Assembly (NCBI GenBank): GCA_022825265.1
Contig: JAJDXE010000010.1
Span: forward strand, 124,001 to 188,000
Source of the DNA: Dehalococcoidia bacterium
GTDB taxonomy: Bacteria > Chloroflexota > Dehalococcoidia > Bin125
DNA: 64,000 nt
Direction: 5' to 3'
In this document: one piece after another, positions 8,099 through 15,234 of the stretch
How positions within the stretch are numbered: position 1 is the first letter of the stretch
Layout of the letters: every line of letters begins with the position of its first letter
The notes under the pieces: generated by a model
The model's input: the letters and a program-made list of their open reading frames with translations, nothing else
The model's database searches: none
Told to the model about the DNA's origin: nothing
Translations under genes and position numbers: made by a program

Positions 8099-9958
8099 AT
8101 GGACGCATCGCGAGTTCGTAACTTCTGCATCGTCGCCCACATCGATCACGGCAAATCGACCCTGTCCGACCGCCTCATCGAGGCAACCGCGACTGTCGAT
8201 CGCCGCGACATGTCCGACCAGTTGCTCGACTCCATGGATCTGGAGCGGGAGAAGGGCATCACGATCAAGGCCCGCGCGGTGCGGATGGACTATCAACAAC
8301 CGAGTGGCGGCGAATATCGACTGCATCTGATTGACACTCCCGGCCATGTCGACTTCTCATATGAGGTCTCACGGAGCTTGGCGGCGGCTGAGGGCGCTCT
8401 GCTCGTCGTCGACGCGGTTGAAGGTATCCAGGCGCAGACCCTGGCAAATGTGTATCTCGCGATGGAACAGGATCTGACCCTGATTCCGGTGATCAACAAG
8501 ATCGATCTCGAGGTTGCCCGGCCTGAGGCGATCGCCGCCGAACTCGTGGACGTTGTTGGATTCGCTCGGGACGAGATTCTCTATGTGTCGGCGAAGACCG
8601 GACAGGGCATCGACGAGTTGCTCAACGCGATCGTTGAGCGCATTCCACCCCCGGAAGGTGTTCCGGCCGATCCTCTGCGGGCATTGATCTTCGACTCTGA
8701 ATACGACTCCTACAAGGGCGTGATTGCGCACGTCCGAGTGGTCGACGGCGATATCAGGGGACAGAGCCCGCTCCGGCTGGCGGCGACCAATCGCCGGTTT
8801 GAGGCGATGGAAGTGGGCAGTTTCTCTCCCGAACTTCGCCGGTTGGACATGCTTTCGTCCGGCGATGTCGGCTATGTGGCGACCGGGCTCAAGGACGTGG
8901 CCGACGTCCGGGTCGGCGACACGATGACGGTTGGCGGTCGGCATCAGCCTGATCCGCTTCCCGGATATCGAGAGCCGAAAGCGATGGTCTTCGCGGGTCT
9001 CTATCCGGCGAACTCCGCCGATTACCAGGAGCTTTCGGACGCGCTGGACAAGCTGCGCCTTTCGGACAGCGCGATCCAGTACCAGCCCGAATCTTCGGCA
9101 GCCCTGGGTTTCGGCTATCGGATGGGATTCCTGGGATTGCTGCACATGGAGATCGTGCAGGAGCGACTCGAGCGTGAGTACGGACTGGAGCTGGTCTTTA
9201 CGGCGCCGTCGGTTGAGTACGAAGTGGAAGGCGTCGACGGCCAGGTCCAGTTAATCGAGAATCCGTCTGACTTGCCGGCTCCGAATCATGTGGCGGAGAT
9301 TCGCGAGCCCTGGGTGCGGATTTCGGTGATTGCGCCTCACGACTACGTCGGACCGGTCATGGAGACGGTGACCGCTCGGCGGGGCATGTTCGATCACATG
9401 GAGTATCTGCAGCGCACCAGCCAGGGCAATGATGAGCATGGCGCTGATGGAGCGACTCAGACGACCAGTGAGATTCGAGTCTTGCTTGAGTACGAGTTGC
9501 CGCTCTCGGAGATTCTGACCGACTTCTACGACGAACTGAAGTCACGTACTCGCGGCTATGCCAGCCTCGACTATTCGTTGGTTGGCTACCGGCCGGCGAA
9601 GTTGGTCAAGCTCGACCTGTTGATCAACGGGGAGCCGGTTGATGCGCTGTCGGCGATCGTCCACTCCGACGCGGCTGCGACGCAAGGGCGCGAGCTGGCG
9701 GACCGATTGCGGCGTTTGATTCCTCGGCAGTTGTTCGACGTGCCGATCCAGGCGGCGGTTGGTGGACGAATCGTGGCTCGCGAGACCGTCCGCGCGTTGC
9801 GCAAGAACGTGACCGCCAAGTGTTACGGCGGCGACATTACTCGCAAACGCAAGCTGCTGGCTCGGCAGGCCGAGGGGAAGAAGCGACTGAAGCGGGTTGG
9901 CAATGTCGAGATCCCGCAGGAAGCGTTCCTCGCGGTTCTGCAACTGGGCAAGAACTAA
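8099..9958 (+). CDS. lepA: Elongation factor 4 (LepA), back-translocating GTPase
   Basis: LepA is a ribosome-associated GTPase with EF-G-like domains that acts on stalled or mis-translocated ribosomes. G1 is AHIDHGKST at about residues 13-21. The switch region has EREKGITIKARAVRM, G3 is DTPGHVDFSYEV, and G4 is NKIDL. The LepA-specific C-terminal domain is recognisable by SRTRGYASLDY and the region ending KRLKRVGNVEIPQEAF. The length of 619 aa is normal (about 600). There is a short insertion near residue 440 (GNDEHGADGATQT). The ATG at 8099 gives the conserved start RVRNFCIVAHIDHGKST. The gene is monocistronic, between a terminator-like hairpin and a convergent gene. Confidence 0.96.
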   Translation: MDASRVRNFCIVAHIDHGKSTLSDRLIEATATVDRRDMSDQLLDSMDLEREKGITIKARAVRMDYQQPSGGEYRLHLIDTPGHVDFSYEVSRSLAAAEGALLVVDAVEGIQAQTLANVYLAMEQDLTLIPVINKIDLEVARPEAIAAELVDVVGFARDEILYVSAKTGQGIDELLNAIVERIPPPEGVPADPLRALIFDSEYDSYKGVIAHVRVVDGDIRGQSPLRLAATNRRFEAMEVGSFSPELRRLDMLSSGDVGYVATGLKDVADVRVGDTMTVGGRHQPDPLPGYREPKAMVFAGLYPANSADYQELSDALDKLRLSDSAIQYQPESSAALGFGYRMGFLGLLHMEIVQERLEREYGLELVFTAPSVEYEVEGVDGQVQLIENPSDLPAPNHVAEIREPWVRISVIAPHDYVGPVMETVTARRGMFDHMEYLQRTSQGNDEHGADGATQTTSEIRVLLEYELPLSEILTDFYDELKSRTRGYASLDYSLVGYRPAKLVKLDLLINGEPVDALSAIVHSDAAATQGRELADRLRRLIPRQLFDVPIQAAVGGRIVARETVRALRKNVTAKCYGGDITRKRKLLARQAEGKKRLKRVGNVEIPQEAFLAVLQLGKN

Positions 9959-9964
9959 TCGGAG

Positions 9965-11368
9965 TTAGCCGGCCTCGGCTGGAGTCGCGACGGCGCCGTT
10001 GCCGGCCGCCGGGCTCACGGCCTCGACCTCATCTTCATCGACCTCACCCTCTTCGACCTCTTCATCTTCGAGCGCGATTTCCAGGACCCCTGAGGCCTCT
10101 GCGATTGAGCGGCGAATTTCTTCGAGGACTTCGGGTTCGTCCGACGCCTCGGTGGCGAAGGTGACGAGCTCGTACAAGGCTTCGACCGGGATGATGGCGT
10201 AGCCGTAGGTTTCGCAGGCGTCGACGAGGGTCCTGGGGAAGGGTTCGCGTCTGATTCTCGGGTCGGTCTGGCGGAAGCCGTTGCCGACGATGATGCCTTT
10301 GGGGCGACTCTTACGGCGCAGGTACTGCTCTTCGATCCGGTGTTGCAGGGTGAGATAGAGGCGATCGCTGATGGCGTTGTTGGCCGAGGAGAGTTCGACG
10401 ACGGAGATGTCGGCGCCGTCGCGGATTTCCATGCCCGACTCAGCCGCGGACACCGTGTAGCCGAGGACGCGGAAGGCGTCCTGAATGACGTCCTGGAAGG
10501 CGGCATTCTGGCTTTGCCAGAGCATGGACTGGAAGCGGGTGGTGTCGACTACCAGCGACTCGGCTTCGGTGACTCGTCGTTGAATCTGCTTGAGTTCGTC
10601 CTGGGCGGCCGCGAGTTGGTCGCGGGCCTCGGATGCCTCGGGCGTGTCGTACCGGCGCGCCCAGACGGGGGCCGCGCTTTGCTCCGGCCCCTGGGCCAGT
10701 CGCTCGATCATTTCCAGGAGCGAGGTGCTGAAGGCCTTGCGCTGCGACGTGGACAGCGTGTCGGCGGGAGGCAGGGCGACGATCCGTCCGGGACCAACTT
10801 TGAACTCCGCTGCGACCGCTGCGCCGCCGATGGAGCGCGCGATCACCGTCGCGTCGCTGGATGCGTTGAAGTCGAACAGGGCCCGATAGCGCAGGCGGCC
10901 GCTGAGTTCTTCGAGAAAATCGCCGGCGGCGTGTTGGGGAATGGTGGGATGCAGATCCTTGCCGTCGGCTGGTCGGAGCGTGGGCCAGTTGAACGGATCG
11001 CTGTCGGGTCCGGGAATCAGGGAGTATCGATTCAGGCCGGGAAACGAGGGGACGTTCGGGTGGCGGACGTTGGGATAGGCGAAGAGGATCAGCAGGCCGC
11101 CGCGATCGAGCAACTGGCGGAGCTCCATCTGGCGCTGCTGCAAGAGCTCGGCCAAGCCGAAGTGAAAGGCTCCCGACTCTCCCTGGGTGATGGCGCGGCC
11201 GTCGGGCGCCTTGACATCGAGGGTGCTGGCGGCGATTCCTTCGATCTGCTCGGAGACTGACTGCGGGTCGATGATGCAGGCGTCGTAATCGAAGATCGAG
11301 GGCGCGTTCGCGATCGAGTGGTTGTCGACGCTTGGACTGGGCACGGGGCAGCCGATGGAGATGATTCG
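9965..11368 (-). CDS. Uncharacterised Chloroflexota-type protein with possible degenerate nuclease-like C-terminal half
   Basis: No named family could be assigned. The product is 467 aa if it starts at the GTG at 11368, which follows AAGGAG by 6 nt and gives MRIISIGCPVPSPSVDNHSI; a GTG at 11416 is the alternative. The first half contains a Rossmann-like or GATase-like segment (GGLLILFAYPNVRHP). A coiled coil follows around residues 235-285 (EARDQLAAAQDELKQIQRR). The C-terminal half (AFQDVIQDAFRVLGYTV, then ISVVELSS, then KGIIVGNGFRQTDPRIRR) resembles the layout of PD-(D/E)xK-type folds, but the lysine expected after VEx is replaced by Ser. The tail is strongly acidic. The gene is convergent with lepA and 6 nt from it. 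Its function is unknown. Confidence 0.8.
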   Translation of the reverse strand, partial: RIISIGCPVPSPSVDNHSIANAPSIFDYDACIIDPQSVSEQIEGIAASTLDVKAPDGRAITQGESGAFHFGLAELLQQRQMELRQLLDRGGLLILFAYPNVRHPNVPSFPGLNRYSLIPGPDSDPFNWPTLRPADGKDLHPTIPQHAAGDFLEELSGRLRYRALFDFNASSDATVIARSIGGAAVAAEFKVGPGRIVALPPADTLSTSQRKAFSTSLLEMIERLAQGPEQSAAPVWARRYDTPEASEARDQLAAAQDELKQIQRRVTEAESLVVDTTRFQSMLWQSQNAAFQDVIQDAFRVLGYTVSAAESGMEIRDGADISVVELSSANNAISDRLYLTLQHRIEEQYLRRKSRPKGIIVGNGFRQTDPRIRREPFPRTLVDACETYGYAIIPVEALYELVTFATEASDEPEVLEEIRRSIAEASGVLEIALEDEEVEEGEVDEDEVEAVSPAAGNGAVATPAEAG

Positions 11369-11463
11369 CACTGGCTGCTCCTTCGCTGCATTGCGCGACC
11401 CACGGTAGTGGGGCACAGCACTCCTGAGTTTACCGCGCTGTCAGCGCGCGGCTGGTCAGGGCC

Positions 11464-11503
11464 GTTCAGGTTCGTTCAGTTCTGTTCAGTCCTGTTGAGG
11501 CGG
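11464..11503 (+). repeat. Phased decamer array A
   Basis: Four successive units begin at 11464, 11474, 11484 and 11494: GTTCAGGTTC, GTTCAGTTCT, GTTCAGTCCT, GTTGAGGCGG. The spacing is exactly 10 bp, about one helical turn. An inverted GCTGAAC follows directly. Confidence 0.8.
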
Positions 11504-11570
11504 GCTGAACGGGTTTGGCGGGTGTGATCGGTTGTTCAGGGAGAAAAAAGTTTCGGGGCTGTGAGGCCGC

Positions 11571-11638
11571 GATTTCCAGTGTTTTGCCGGGGATGGCGTG
11601 TTCAGGTTGTTCAGGTTTGTTCAGCCATGTTCGGTTGG
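11571..11638 (+). repeat. Decamer array B with conserved 15-bp flank
   Basis: GATTTCCAGTGTTTT (11571-11585) precedes units starting at 11600, 11609, 11619 and 11629 (GTTCAGGTT, GTTCAGGTTT, GTTCAGCCAT, GTTCGG...). The same 15-mer, and the same 9-then-10 unit order, recur on the opposite strand at 63930-63980. Confidence 0.8.
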
Positions 11639-11687
11639 GCTGAACGGGTTCGGCGGCCGAGGGTCTTGCCGGAACTCGTTTGGGGCT

Positions 11688-11737
11688 GTTCGATCTTGTT
11701 CGACCGCGTTCAGCGGCGTCCGGCCGTGTCCGGCTGC
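11688..11737 (+). repeat. Decamer array C
   Basis: Five units lie at exact 10-bp steps from 11688: GTTCGATCTT, GTTCGACCGC, GTTCAGCGGC, GTCCGGCCGT, GTCCGGCTGC. It is more diverged than arrays A and B. Confidence 0.7.
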
Positions 11738-11878
11738 CGTCGAGCCAAGGAGCGGGCATGAACCCTCGACTTCTCGAAGTCCTGGTCGCGTGCGGTTGGT
11801 CGATTGCCATGCCGAATGTCCGTTCTCAGACGACTGTAGCACGAAGTGGAGTGGGCGGGTTGGGGACCGGGGCGATGG

Positions 11879-11884
11879 TAGAAT
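11879..11884 (+). promoter_or_regulatory. -10 box for SRP RNA
   Basis: TAGAAT lies 6 bases before the 5' end of the SRP RNA as deduced from its terminal helix, the expected distance to a start site. No clear -35 hexamer was found. Confidence 0.5.
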
Positions 11885-11889
11885 GATGG

Positions 11890-12168
11890 GTGGTCGTGCT
11901 AGATGGGGAGCTAGCGGTGCCCTGTACCCGCAATCCGCTCTAGCGGGGTTGAACTCCTGAGTTGAGGGCGGCGACATGAGAACTACCGACGTCAAGCAGT
12001 GATGAAGCTTGGGTCCCGCGCGGCGGCCCGCCGTGAACCCCGTCAGGTCCGAGAGGAAGCAGCGGTAAGCGGTTGTTCGGTCGGGTGACGCGGGAGTGCC
12101 TGGGCAGAGCCGGCTAGCGAAGGCAAGCTCATGGCGGCGTTCGACCTCGGGTGCACGACCACACTTTT
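11890..12168 (+). ncRNA. ffs: Signal recognition particle RNA, long form
   Basis: This RNA scaffolds the SRP, which delivers nascent membrane proteins to FtsY (encoded at 28.2 kb). The universal helix 8 motif is at 12042-12063: GTCAGGTCC, a GAGA tetraloop, then GGAAGCAGC. The usual loop is GGAA; GAGA is also a GNRA loop. The 5' part has the Alu-domain hallmark GGTGCCCTGTACCC. Ends were set by a perfect 10-bp terminal helix, GTGGTCGTGC (11890-11899) with GCACGACCAC (12153-12162). A short T-run follows. The length of about 275 nt marks the long Bacillus/actinobacterial type rather than the 110-nt 4.5S type. Confidence 0.93.
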
Positions 12169-12204
12169 GAATCTCCTCATGACTCTCTACGCACGGACAG
12201 CACG

Positions 12205-13053
12205 ATGAGCGGGCGCCGACGGCGCGCGCGGACGCCGCGCCTAGGCCAGCACCTGTTGCGCGATGAGCGCGCACTCGACCGGATCATCGAGGCTGTGCCT
12301 GGTGAGCCGCTGCCGGTCCTGGAGGTCGGCGCGGGCGATGGGGTCCTGACGCAGCGGCTGGCGGAACTTGAGCGACCGCTGGTCTCGGTTGAGCTTGACG
12401 AAGGCATGGCCTTTCGCGCTCGTCGGCGGCTGGCGGCGAATGGGGTCAACCGATCTGTGGTTGTGATTGAGCAAGATGTGCTGGATCTGGATCCGGAGGA
12501 AGCCCTGGCGTCCGTGGCCGCGCGACCGCCGTACGGGCTGGTTGGCAATCTGCCTTATGCGATCACGGCGCCGATCTTTCGCAAGTTCCTGGAAGAGGAA
12601 CGCCAGCGTCCGAGATGGATGCTGGTCATGATCCAGCACGAGGTGGCTCAGCGAGTCACCGCCCAGCCCGGCAAGCTGTCGTTGATGGGCGTCTCGGTGC
12701 AGTTCTTTGCGGAAGCGGAGCTGCTGTTCGCCGTGGAGCGGGATGCGTTTGATCCACCGCCGCAGGTGCGGTCGGCTGTGGTGATGTTGCGGCTTCGGGA
12801 CCAGCCGGCGGTTGATGTGCCGAGCGTTGAACGATTCTTCGAGGTCGTGCGCGGGGGCTTTCGCAGTCCGCGCAAGCAGCTACATAATGCGCTGGCGCAA
12901 GGGGTCTGGTTGCCACCTGGGGGAGCGATCGAATGGCTGGAGGCCTGCGAGATCGAACCGTCGCGCCGTCCCGGCACGCTGACGCTCGAAGAGTGGGCGA
13001 GATTGACCTGGTGGCGTGAGCGGCATGTCGCCGAGTCCGCTGGATCGTCGTGA
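12205..13053 (+). CDS. ksgA: 16S rRNA dimethyladenosine transferase (KsgA/RsmA)
   Basis: The enzyme dimethylates two adjacent adenosines in the 3'-terminal helix of 16S rRNA late in 30S assembly. Motifs include GQHLLRD at the N-terminus, the SAM-binding motif VLEVGAGDGVLT, and the adenine-binding catalytic motif VGNLPYAITAP. The C-terminal domain includes FDPPPQVRSAVV and a helix with RSPRKQLHNAL. The ATG at 12205 was chosen because the longer frame from 12151 would begin inside the SRP RNA. This gives 282 aa, normal for the family. The stop overlaps the ispE ATG by one base (TGATG), so the two are translationally coupled. Confidence 0.93.
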   Translation: MSGRRRRARTPRLGQHLLRDERALDRIIEAVPGEPLPVLEVGAGDGVLTQRLAELERPLVSVELDEGMAFRARRRLAANGVNRSVVVIEQDVLDLDPEEALASVAARPPYGLVGNLPYAITAPIFRKFLEEERQRPRWMLVMIQHEVAQRVTAQPGKLSLMGVSVQFFAEAELLFAVERDAFDPPPQVRSAVVMLRLRDQPAVDVPSVERFFEVVRGGFRSPRKQLHNALAQGVWLPPGGAIEWLEACEIEPSRRPGTLTLEEWARLTWWRERHVAESAGSS

Positions 13054-13994
13054 TGACTATCTGGAGCACCCTCGGCGCGGCGAAGCTGAACCTGACCCTT
13101 GAGGTGATCGGCAAGCGCGAGGACGGCTTTCACGACCTTGCGTCGGTGGCCGTGTCGTTGGACCTGGCTGATGAGGTTCGCCTCAGCGTCGGTGGCGACG
13201 AGCGATCTGTTTCGTATCGAGACGACGGTGGACGCGCAGTCTCCATCGAGACTTCCGACGACATTGTTCGGCGCGCCTGGTCGGCGCTGAATGACAGATG
13301 TCCGCTGCCGGCGGGCGGCACAGCGGAAGTGGTCAAGCGGATTCCCGTGACGAGCGGTCTGGGCGGCGGCTCGACGGATGCGGCGGCGTTCCTGCGGCTG
13401 GCCAGGCGAGCGTGGGACCTGCAGATCAGCGATGAGGAACTGTGCGCGATTGGCGCGGAGGTTGGATCGGATGTGCCCGTGTGTGTTGTCGGTGGTCCGA
13501 TCCTGATGGCGGGGCGCGGGGAGCGGGTGAGTCCGATTTCGATGGCTTCAGGATCGGAGTCTGAGTGGGTTGTGCTGTTGCATCGTCCTGAGATTCCGGT
13601 TCCGGCGGCGAAGACGGCGACGATGTATCGGTCGCTGCGGTCGTCGGACTTCCGCGATGGAGCGGCTACTGAGGCTCTCGTTCAATCTCTGTCCTCTGGA
13701 AGGCCGCCCTCAGCGGCTGACTGCGTCAACTCCTTCGATCGGCCTGCTCGGGAGGTGATGCAAGGGCTGGCCGGCTCCTGGCGGACGATGGGGGCAGCGA
13801 TTGCGCGGGCGTCGATCGGGGTTGGATTAGAGGCGGTGACTCCGCTGCTCGCCGGGGCGGGTCCGACGATGTTTGCGATTCTGCGGCCTGACGTGGCGGA
13901 GGCTGCGGCTCGGCGCTTGCGAGACGGCAACGGATTCACCTGTGTGGCGAGGGCGCTCAGTCGTGAAGATGCCACGGCGATTCGGGTGGTCTGA
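13053..13994 (+). CDS. ispE: 4-diphosphocytidyl-2-C-methyl-D-erythritol kinase
   Basis: IspE phosphorylates CDP-methylerythritol in the MEP pathway for isoprenoid precursors. It is a GHMP kinase. The N-terminal substrate segment AAKLNLTLEVIGKREDGFHD is typical, and the ATP loop is PVTSGLGGGSTDAAAFL. The C-terminal motif GAGPTMFAI is present. The length of 313 aa is within the usual 280-310 range. The ATG at 13053 overlaps the ksgA stop. The ksgA-ispE pairing is common in bacteria. A small membrane protein follows 2 nt after the stop. Confidence 0.93.
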   Translation: MTIWSTLGAAKLNLTLEVIGKREDGFHDLASVAVSLDLADEVRLSVGGDERSVSYRDDGGRAVSIETSDDIVRRAWSALNDRCPLPAGGTAEVVKRIPVTSGLGGGSTDAAAFLRLARRAWDLQISDEELCAIGAEVGSDVPVCVVGGPILMAGRGERVSPISMASGSESEWVVLLHRPEIPVPAAKTATMYRSLRSSDFRDGAATEALVQSLSSGRPPSAADCVNSFDRPAREVMQGLAGSWRTMGAAIARASIGVGLEAVTPLLAGAGPTMFAILRPDVAEAAARRLRDGNGFTCVARALSREDATAIRVV

Positions 13995-13996
13995 GC

Positions 13997-14416
13997 GTGG
14001 AAGCTGTCGCAGCGTTGTTCTCGGGGTTTGTCGCCGGTGCTGCGGTCGGTGTTCTGGGTCTGGGGATCTTTGGGCCGCTGCTGGTGAGTGTTCCGACGAC
14101 TCACTGGCTCAGGCGGCAGTTTCCTGATCCGTCCAACTGGGTGATGGTCAGTCTTGGCGCCGCGCTGGTTGCTCAGGCAGGTTGCGCGGTGCTCGGGCTG
14201 TTGTTGGGTGTTGTGTTGCTCAACGTTGCGGACGGTGGATCGACGGGGCTTGGCAGTCCGTCGTGGCAGTTCACTCTGGGCGTGATCATCTGCATTGGCG
14301 TGCTTGTTCTGGGGGGGATTGCCTGGCAGGGCTGGCTGTGGCGGCGATTTGCGCTGGTTGGCCTGCTCGCGGCTGGGTGTTATGGGTGGATGTTGCCTCA
14401 TCTGGCCGCGTCGTGA
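13997..14416 (+). CDS. Small four-helix membrane protein, unknown function
   Basis: The product is 139 aa and starts at a GTG 2 nt after ispE. About four hydrophobic segments are visible: residues 5-30 (GFVAGAAVGVLGLGIFGPLL), 48-78 (MVSLGAALVAQAGCAVLGLL), 90-110 (FTLGVIICIGVLVLGGIAW) and 115-135. Polar, Pro-rich loops separate them. No motif was recognised. Its tight coupling suggests expression with ksgA-ispE. Confidence 0.7.
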   Translation: MEAVAALFSGFVAGAAVGVLGLGIFGPLLVSVPTTHWLRRQFPDPSNWVMVSLGAALVAQAGCAVLGLLLGVVLLNVADGGSTGLGSPSWQFTLGVIICIGVLVLGGIAWQGWLWRRFALVGLLAAGCYGWMLPHLAAS

Positions 14417-14500
14417 GGGCAACTGGATGGCAGAGGCTTGTCGAGGGCCGTGCGTATACTCAGTTGAGTACTCCCCCACGCCCCTAGAGCTGGAGACCCC

Positions 14501-15229
14501 GTGGATCCTCAGTCGATGCCCGGCACGATTCTGGACGCTCACATTCACACCGTTCGCGGCGCGGCCGACTCGGCCTTGCAGCCCGACGACCTCCTGGAGG
14601 AGGCGAACCGGATTGGCCTGACCGGGGTCAACCTGACCGAACATGATCGCGTCTGGGAGCGCTACGACTGGAACAGCTACGCGGAAGCGATGAGCGAGGC
14701 GGGCATCTATCTCAACCAGGGGATGGAAGTGTCGACCGACCTGGGCCACGTGGTCGTGTTCGGGATCGACCAGTATTACTCCGGCATCCGATCGGCCGAG
14801 CGGCTGCGCGAGGTCTGCGACGAAATCGGCGCGTTCATGTCGGTCGCGCACCCGTTCCGCCACTTTTTCGACCCCGTCACCTTCCGGCGTCGAGGCGAGG
14901 AGCCGTTCTCGATGACCCCGGATGAAGCGGCCGAGCGCATGCACGTCTTCCAGGTGGTGCATGGGATCGAGGTCGGCAATGGCGGGAACACTCGGCGCGA
15001 GAACCTCTTCGCGCTGGAAGTGGCGCGGATTCTCAACAAGCCGGTGACCGGCGGGTCGGACGCGCACTCCACGTCCGGGATTGGGAGTTACACCACCGTC
15101 TTCCCGGAACCGTTGACCTGCCGGGAGCAGACTGTTCAGTTGCTGCACGACGGGGCGACCGTCTGCTACGAAGGTCTCAACGTTGGTGAGTTTCGTCCGT
15201 TCGGGCCTTGCGCGGAGGACGAAGAGTAG
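14501..15229 (+). CDS. PHP-domain metal-dependent phosphoesterase
   Basis: The 242-aa product has the PHP metal-binding signatures: DAHIHT near residue 12, TEHDRV near 47, a mid-protein glutamate in GMEVS, AHPFRH near 119, and GGSDAHS near 186. These are the ligands for the trinuclear metal site of PHP hydrolases related to histidinol phosphatase and YciV/TrpH-type phosphoesterases. The substrate is not predictable. A GTG start is used, with GGAG 5 nt upstream (in CTGGAGACCCC). The downstream helicase gene begins 5 nt after the stop. Confidence 0.82.
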   Translation: MDPQSMPGTILDAHIHTVRGAADSALQPDDLLEEANRIGLTGVNLTEHDRVWERYDWNSYAEAMSEAGIYLNQGMEVSTDLGHVVVFGIDQYYSGIRSAERLREVCDEIGAFMSVAHPFRHFFDPVTFRRRGEEPFSMTPDEAAERMHVFQVVHGIEVGNGGNTRRENLFALEVARILNKPVTGGSDAHSTSGIGSYTTVFPEPLTCREQTVQLLHDGATVCYEGLNVGEFRPFGPCAEDEE

Positions 15230-15234
15230 CTGGT

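Larger units (their letters stand above)
11369..11889. other. Non-coding stretch carrying phased decamer repeats
   Basis: No supported gene lies in these 520 bases. They contain three short arrays of degenerate GTTCAG-type decamers, a 14-bp palindrome GACTTC-TC-GAAGTC at 11768-11781, and the probable promoter of the SRP RNA. On the minus strand, arrays B and A read as a low-complexity frame ending 11466 with NKPEQPEH and KTLEI segments. That frame resembles the tail of the HTH protein at the end of the window, so a decayed gene tail is possible. Confidence 0.55.

Noticed and set aside
10340..11260. 306-codon open frame on the plus strand
   Set aside because: It is antisense to the 467-aa minus-strand gene, which has a proper RBS and N-terminus; the plus-strand translation looks like a shadow.
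11464..11737. CRISPR array
   Set aside because: Units are 10 bp, contiguous and degenerate, with no spacers and no cas genes in the window.
11768..11781. LexA/SOS operator at the GACTTC-TC-GAAGTC palindrome
   Set aside because: It does not match known SOS boxes and lies far from dinB or either dinG. The nearest gene is the SRP RNA.
12151..12204. Longer N-terminus for KsgA
   Set aside because: It would begin inside the terminal helix of the SRP RNA and adds residues not found in the family.
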